11,181 bases of DNA from Lunatibacter sp035460985 (GTDB taxonomy: Bacteria; Bacteroidota; Bacteroidia; Cytophagales; Cyclobacteriaceae): the NCBI GenBank assembly GCA_035460985.1, contig DATHWC010000423.1, forward strand, positions 1 through 11,181, given 5' to 3'. The position numbers and the translations under genes were made by a program. The first letter of the stretch is position 1. Each line of letters begins with the position of its first letter. Below are positions 7,321 through 11,181 of the stretch, piece by piece. The notes beneath the pieces were generated by a model. The model worked only from the letters and a program-made list of their open reading frames with translations, was not told the DNA's origin and ran no database searches.

Positions 7321-7503
7321 AACCAAAAATACGAAGGAATAGATTTTGTTTGGTTCCAGGTTCTCGATTCAATATCTCTTTTGCCTTATCGAATCGGAAT
7401 CAACTACTTTTATATGATAAAACCGCCCGCAGGGATTTTTGAGTTAGTCGAGGGTAATTTTCAAGAATTTGTTGATCCCTCCACCCTTGGGCCATCAAAT
7501 TTT

Positions 7504-7908
7504 TCACATCCTGTTAGGTCCCATCTTATCAAATACCATATCCATCTTGATGGTGTCCCTCGGATATTCCAAAACCTCAGCCTTTTCTTCCGAAATCAAT
7601 ATTGGAGTTTTCAACGCGGATTTTTCTTTGATCAATAAAGTCAAAAGGTCGGATTCTTCTATATCTTTTCCCTGAATATTAGCCTTGAAGTAATCGGAAT
7701 CCTTATCAAAAAGATCAATAACCCGTTTGTCGAGTTTATTTGCCAATTCCAAAAACTGAGTTGGCGTCATGTCGTTTTTAAACAGATCCAATTCATTTAT
7801 CACATGGTTATGAAGAGTAAGAACGTAGGCATACGCCTCCCTATCTTCCGATTTATTACTGTTATACAGAAATTTAATTTCTCTTTTACCTAAATTAAAC
7901 ATGATCAT
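7504..7908 (-). CDS. ArsC-fold (arsenate-reductase-like) protein lacking the catalytic cysteine
   Basis: From ATG 7908 this is a 134-residue protein. The segment F-L-Y-N-S-N-K-S-E-D-R aligns with the N-x-x-C-x-x-x-R active-site loop of ArsC/Spx-family thioredoxin-fold proteins, but the cysteine position is K19 while N16 and R23 are kept. Further family-like features are the M-T-P-T-Q-F-L-E-L-A-N-K-L helix (47-59), V-I-D-L-F-D (63-68), and L-K-T-P-I-L-I (99-105), whose P102 corresponds to the conserved cis-proline. No cysteine remains anywhere in the protein from M14 on, so classical arsenate reduction is unlikely; a binding or regulatory role is possible but unproven. The reading frame extends to an ATG at 7947, but those 13 hydrophobic residues have no counterpart in the fold, so ATG 7908 (or 7902) is preferred. 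Homology is judged by eye. Confidence 0.6.
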   Translation of the reverse strand: MIMFNLGKREIKFLYNSNKSEDREAYAYVLTLHNHVINELDLFKNDMTPTQFLELANKLDKRVIDLFDKDSDYFKANIQGKDIEESDLLTLLIKEKSALKTPILISEEKAEVLEYPRDTIKMDMVFDKMGPNRM

Positions 7909-8000
7909 CGAAGGTTTAGAACAAAAAAAATAAATAAAACACACCAAACAGCTAGCATAATTTATGCCAGCATGTTATTTCAGTCCAATTTAAACTCCAA

Positions 8001-8346
8001 CTAGTTCAAGCTTCGTAATAAGGTGGGTTCTTCGACTGATTTTATGAACTGAAATTGCCTTAGCTGATTTCGCTGCTGATCATAGTTATAGCTAATATCC
8101 ATATAAAATGGATTCAACCTGCTATAAACATTGTAAACCGAAACATTCCAGGTCCGCTCTCCCCACTTCTTTGGCTTGTTGAAATTGATACCTACGTCCA
8201 TGCGTCATGGAGACTCTGGGTTGGAAGGAAGAATAGGTTTCTTTATCTGCCAAAAATCCTGAAAAATATCCTCCAACATTGAATTTCCATCGATTATTGA
8301 TGGCATCGGCATTGAAAACAGAGAAAAATCCGAATAAGTGTGTGGC
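8001..8346 (-). pseudogene. TonB-dependent outer-membrane receptor remnant with internal deletions
   Basis: Decayed receptor gene. The frame beginning at 8346 encodes ATHLFGFFSVFNADAI, typical of the end of the plug domain. It is followed directly by NRWKFNVGGYFSGFLADKET and SSFQPRVSM, typical of mid-barrel strands. The normal plug end (the KGG..P..YGGR segment) and hundreds of intervening residues are absent. At 8205 the frame breaks by one base and continues as RMDVGINFNKPKKWGERTW and NVSVYNVYSRLNPFY, typical of the last barrel strands, then ends at TAG 8001 without the usual C-terminal aromatic beta-signal. A stop codon lies just upstream of 8346 in the first frame. So at least two internal deletions and a frame break have collapsed a receptor of probably 700-900 residues to about 115 codons. 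No N-terminal signal peptide or complete partner gene is present. Confidence 0.75.
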
Positions 8347-8451
8347 ATTTTATTTTTTTAAATCAATTTGAAAAATCTTTAAATTTTAAGCGAAAAGTTG
8401 GCAATTTATTCATGCCTAATTGAATCTTTATAAATTCCCCTTAGGCAACGC

Positions 8452-8465
8452 GACTGAATTCAGTC
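8452..8465. repeat. Perfect 14-bp palindrome in the 8347-8529 spacer
   Basis: GACTGAATTCAGTC is a perfect palindrome about 65 bp beyond the methyltransferase stop and 106 bp before the receptor relict. A further short inverted repeat, TGCCTAA at 8413-8419 with TTAGGCA at 8441-8447, lies beside it. Neither has a T-tract typical of an intrinsic terminator. It could be a weak hairpin or a protein-binding site. The rest of the 183-bp spacer is AT-rich with no recognisable gene. Confidence 0.35.
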
Positions 8466-8529
8466 TGTCATCACTCCTTCGAATTGTAGATTTCGGTGGC
8501 AGTGTGTACAAGAGTTCCAAACAACCCTT

Positions 8530-9318
8530 CTAAACTTTTGGAATTCCCATCAAATACAGTTTATTTCCCCCCTTTCCCTTAATCTTTCCTTTCTCCCAAC
8601 TATATCCCTCACTTTTCAACTCCTCAGTCAGGATGTCCATATCCTCCAACGTATAGGTGCGGACATTGGAGACCGCTCCATCCCAGGCGATAAACAGGGG
8701 AAGAATGGGAATCAAATAGGTAAAAACAAGCTGCTCCCAAGTCATCGGTCTGACCATGGGCGTAATAAATAAGGTGGCCATAAAGGCAAAAGGTATAGCC
8801 AGCCACCACAGGACCACAGGAGGGGAATTATCGCTTATTTCAAAAACCAAAATTGGTTGCCCGGAGTCCCTGGCATTTTTGAGGATATCCTTTGCCACTC
8901 CGGGTTTCATATGGTGCAGGCTACTTACCATGGTGCGGAGTCCAAGGATTTCGGTTGGAACCTGTGTGGCATCCATGGGAGTCGTGAGGTATTTAATGTC
9001 CGTATCTCGCTGACCATTTATCTTATCGGCTGCTTTCCTATTGGGATAAAGGTCACTCAAAATCAATGTAAGCTCGGGAAATGCCCCCGAGGACCTGAGG
9101 GAATTGACCACATCAATCATGGGACCACCACTGCCAGAACACAAATCCAAAATAACTGGAACCTCGGCATAGCTAAGGCCCTTTTCAGTCAATTCCTTCA
9201 AATGACCTGCTGTCCCCAGTATCCGGTGAAAAGCCATAATGTATCTTGTCATCAATACCCTGATCCAATCCGGAAACCAAGGCATATCCTCGAATTCAAA
9301 CAGGTGTATTCTTTTCAT
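8530..9318 (-). CDS. Membrane-associated SAM-dependent methyltransferase
   Basis: 262 residues from ATG 9318. The central class I methyltransferase fold shows motif I as ILDLCSGSGG (56-65), the acidic end of strand 2 as LILSDLYPN (85-93) with D89, the M-D-A segment (115-117), and V-S-S-L-H-H-M (131-137) in the post-II region. After the fold come two hydrophobic stretches (about 168-188 and 197-211) and a conserved-looking A-W-D-G-A-V-S-N-V-R-T-Y block (211-222), so the enzyme is probably anchored to the inner membrane and may act on a lipid or small hydrophobic molecule. The substrate is unknown. The frame extends upstream to a TTG at 9342, but the ATG gives the natural start M-K-R-I-H-L-F-E-F-E. 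It lies 75 bp downstream of the phosphatase on the same strand and may be cotranscribed with it. Confidence 0.75.
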   Translation of the reverse strand: MKRIHLFEFEDMPWFPDWIRVLMTRYIMAFHRILGTAGHLKELTEKGLSYAEVPVILDLCSGSGGPMIDVVNSLRSSGAFPELTLILSDLYPNRKAADKINGQRDTDIKYLTTPMDATQVPTEILGLRTMVSSLHHMKPGVAKDILKNARDSGQPILVFEISDNSPPVVLWWLAIPFAFMATLFITPMVRPMTWEQLVFTYLIPILPLFIAWDGAVSNVRTYTLEDMDILTEELKSEGYSWEKGKIKGKGGNKLYLMGIPKV

Positions 9319-9393
9319 ATTCTTAAAGGTGGCCAAAGACAAATTTCTATTCTGTCACTATTCATTCAAATAACGACCTAGGGAATTTTCGGG

Positions 9394-10749
9394 TTATCGT
9401 TGGGACAAACCAGTTTTTTCCCCTCTCATCTTAGGGGTTTCCGGATATTCATCTATAATGTCCCCTTCATCATTGATCATCATAAAATGTTGAAACGGTC
9501 CATGGAGAGTTACGATTATTGCCGAATTTTCTTGGGCGGATTTCTGTAAGTACCAAACTTCCTCAGGAATTTTTGGCTCCCTTTTTCCCACACCCCAGGA
9601 ACCATCTCCGATATAGACGATACCTGAGGGGTCAATTTGGTCATTTCGCAAAGGATAAGTACGCTTATAGGTATGGTCATCATTTTCGAAAGCTACCCGA
9701 ATCCTGTATTTTTCAAATAAAGGTACCCAGTATTTCAAGACCTGCTCCGACCAAACCTGCTGGCGTTTTCCTCCCGGCTGAACCCTGTGGGACGGATATG
9801 CCGGTTTGTGATACACAGGAATCAAGTGGGCCTGGCTCTGCCTCTCCTGTAACACCGTTTCCAACCAATCCGTCTGCTGTCCAGGGATTTTATTGCTGTG
9901 CGAACTGTCCAAAATAACAAGGCTGAGATAATCGTTGAAATCCAAAACACCATATCCGGGCTGCCCGGGAAAGGCAAATAACCTGTAGAAATAAGGGCCT
10001 TTCTTCAATCTCACTTCGTCCGTAGCCTCATCTATATCTCCTCTCCCGGCTATTTCCATAAGATGCTCGTCTTTCCAATCTTCCTGCAGCAGAACATCCG
10101 AACCACCATAATGGTGATTGACCACATCGTGATTGCCTATGCCCACTATCATCGGTATTACCCGACCTTCTGCTGTAATCAAGTCCTCCCTTACGCGGTC
10201 AAACCAACTTATCCAATGACCAAGGTTTTCCTCCATGCCATTTGCGTATGCCAAATCACCGCCGATGACGATAAAATCCAGGTCATATTTCATGACTGCC
10301 TGATTGGTTTTTCTGAACTGCTCCCCGTGAGATGTGTCCCCTCCTGCCGCAAACCTCAAAGGTGTGTAAATGTCTTTGGGCATAGTGCGGAAAGAATAAA
10401 TACGCTCAAATTCTCCTACCCTAAACTGATAGGTGCTACCGGGGTCCAATCCTGTTAACTCGCTCCGATATATGGTCCTATCCGAAAAGGGGAACTCATG
10501 GGGATCTGCGGAGGCATTATGCCATTCCGCATCAGTTTCTAACCGATAATGCAATATGGGAATCGCTTCGTCCCCCACTTCCGTATGCCAGTCAATTGTC
10601 ATGGTAGAGGTCGGGTCCTGCTGCCAGGTTAGGAATAAAGCAGCGGGTTCCAACTTATCCCCCAAGGATCTCGCCAGAATAGGGGCCTGAATTGCGACCA
10701 AAAACACAACAAATAGAATTACAACCTGCTCATTTTTCTTATTGATCAT
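9394..10749 (-). CDS. Secreted purple-acid-phosphatase-like metallophosphoesterase
   Basis: 451 residues from ATG 10749. A signal peptide is evident: MINKKNEQ, a hydrophobic core (9-24) and a likely cleavage after PILA (23-26), so the enzyme is exported. Residues about 35-123 resemble the fibronectin-III-like N-terminal domain of purple acid phosphatases (ending in T-Y-Q-F-R-V-G and F-R-T-M-P). The calcineurin-like domain follows: GGDTS (136-140, D138), GGDLAYAN (163-170, D165 and Y168), GIGNHD (203-208) and V-Y-H-K-P (312-316, H314). The last ligand motif, usually GHxHxYxR, reads N-D-D-H-T-Y-K-R (356-363), with Asp where the first His is expected. The role is presumably hydrolysis of extracellular or periplasmic phosphate esters; the substrate is unknown. 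The longer frame from TTG 10797 adds 16 residues before the signal peptide and is disfavoured. No T9SS C-terminal domain is seen. Confidence 0.88.
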   Translation of the reverse strand: MINKKNEQVVILFVVFLVAIQAPILARSLGDKLEPAALFLTWQQDPTSTMTIDWHTEVGDEAIPILHYRLETDAEWHNASADPHEFPFSDRTIYRSELTGLDPGSTYQFRVGEFERIYSFRTMPKDIYTPLRFAAGGDTSHGEQFRKTNQAVMKYDLDFIVIGGDLAYANGMEENLGHWISWFDRVREDLITAEGRVIPMIVGIGNHDVVNHHYGGSDVLLQEDWKDEHLMEIAGRGDIDEATDEVRLKKGPYFYRLFAFPGQPGYGVLDFNDYLSLVILDSSHSNKIPGQQTDWLETVLQERQSQAHLIPVYHKPAYPSHRVQPGGKRQQVWSEQVLKYWVPLFEKYRIRVAFENDDHTYKRTYPLRNDQIDPSGIVYIGDGSWGVGKREPKIPEEVWYLQKSAQENSAIIVTLHGPFQHFMMINDEGDIIDEYPETPKMRGEKTGLSQR

Positions 10750-10973
10750 CTTTGAAAACGTATTAATTCTTACAATTTTAAAAATCCTGTACTGCAATTC
10801 CTAATATTTCAGAGCGGATACAATAAATCGGGTCCGGAGGTTAACCTTTTTCAAATTCGAAACTTTGAAAAGTCATTAATTAGATAAACCATATATTTTA
10901 CAATCTCTTTGCCAGCTTGAATATCATATATCTTCCCTTATTCGTATATTTATATTACATAAATTTTACAAAA

Positions 10974-11051
10974 ATGGAACGTATAGTCTTAGAAGTAGAC
11001 GAAAAGGTTGCTAAAGCCTGGCGGGCGGCATCTTCTACTGAAACCATCTGA
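10974..11051 (+). pseudogene. 25-codon ORF, probable truncated antitoxin-like/DNA-binding-type N-terminus
   Basis: ATG at 10974 opens a 25-codon frame beginning MERIVLEVDEKVAKAWRAAS and ending at TGA 11049-11051. The opening (a beta-strand of alternating hydrophobic and charged residues, then V-D-E-K-V-A-K-A-W-R) resembles the N-termini of short Bacteroidota and cyanobacterial proteins of the antitoxin/ribbon-helix-helix-like type, which normally continue for 40-60 further residues. Here it stops early. After the TGA the same frame stays open to the window edge (over 40 codons), so a nonsense mutation is one explanation, but those codons include a perfect hairpin and do not look like a known domain. 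No partner toxin is visible before the window ends. The family assignment is a guess from the N-terminus only. Confidence 0.4.
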
Positions 11052-11081
11052 GTTTCTCGAAAATTTTTTATAAGAAAACTA

Positions 11082-11114
11082 AACTTTTCCAAAGTTTTTA
11101 ACTTTGGAAAAGTT
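11082..11114. repeat. Perfect 15-bp inverted repeat with 3-nt loop
   Basis: AACTTTTCCAAAGTT, a TTT loop, and the exact reverse complement AACTTTGGAAAAGTT form a stem of 15 perfect pairs. It lies 30 bp after the stop of the truncated ORF. It could be a terminator, but the stem is AT-rich and no T-tract follows (TAGCG does), so a dispersed palindromic element of the REP type is equally plausible. Confidence 0.7.
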
Positions 11115-11181
11115 AGCGTTCGCACCAACCTGCCGTCGAAATTAGTTTACAAAATCCAAACCCTGTCGAATACCTTTTTCA

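Noticed and set aside
7321..7355. Possible terminator after the acyltransferase (AACCAAA with TTTGGTT)
   Set aside because: Only a 7-bp AT-rich stem with a 21-nt loop and no T-tract; too weak to call.
7381..7675. Plus-strand frames (85 and 68 codons) downstream of the acyltransferase
   Set aside because: They mostly run antisense to the ArsC-like gene, start with non-ATG codons or lack domain features.
8756..9381. Plus-strand frames of 85 and 174 codons opposite the methyltransferase
   Set aside because: Antisense to a gene with clear methyltransferase motifs; the translations are cysteine/proline-rich without a recognisable fold.
10846..10874. Imperfect inverted repeat (CTTTTTCAAA with TTTGAAAAG) upstream of the phosphatase
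   Set aside because: It has a bulge and a mismatch in a short AT-rich stem; such pairs are expected by chance here.
10750..10973. Promoters for the phosphatase gene and the small ORF
   Set aside because: Only near-matches to TANNTTTG (such as TAAAATTG or TATATTTA) without a properly spaced -33 element were found.

Overview
The window looks like a chromosomal segment of a Bacteroidota bacterium, perhaps Cytophagales/Cyclobacteriaceae-like; the family level is a guess. Supporting this are Bacteroidota-type promoter boxes (TANNTTTG at -7), the near absence of Shine-Dalgarno sequences, moderate GC with AT-rich spacers, a relict of a Bacteroidota-style TonB-dependent receptor, and the close Bacteroidota flavour of the proteins. 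No phage, IS element, CRISPR array, tRNA or rRNA was seen.

Left part (1-5200) is mostly core metabolism. A META-domain protein enters from the left edge with its start outside the window and overlaps, tail to tail, the end of pncA. pncB and pncA form a two-gene NAD-salvage unit on the minus strand (nicotinamide to nicotinate to nicotinate mononucleotide). A ten-helix DMT/EamA transporter lies upstream of it on the same strand. Divergent from the transporter is a Bcp-type peroxiredoxin, and the two promoters appear to overlap. A perfect 14+14 bp palindromic terminator separates the peroxiredoxin from the convergent GAPDH gene.

Middle part (5400-7320): a BASS-family (bile acid:sodium symporter-like) transporter and a PlsC-type glycerolipid acyltransferase overlap by 4 bp (TTGA) on the plus strand and are probably translationally coupled.

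Right part (7500-11181) has a more accessory, decayed character. It holds an ArsC-fold protein whose catalytic cysteine position is lysine, then a TonB-dependent receptor pseudogene in which three distant parts of a receptor have been collapsed into about 115 codons. Next comes a two-gene minus-strand unit: a secreted purple-acid-phosphatase-like metallophosphoesterase followed by a membrane-associated SAM methyltransferase. At the right edge is a 25-codon relict-like reading frame followed by a perfect 15-bp stem-loop.

I did not find a convincing novel multi-gene system. The items most worth a second look are the cysteine-less ArsC-like protein, the collapsed receptor pseudogene, the coupled BASS-acyltransferase pair, the altered metal-site residue in the phosphatase, and the truncated ORF plus hairpin at the right end. 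No gene-free stretch exceeds 300 bases. The largest spacers (10750-10973, 5198-5416, 7321-7503, 8347-8529) are AT-rich and show only the weak signals listed.
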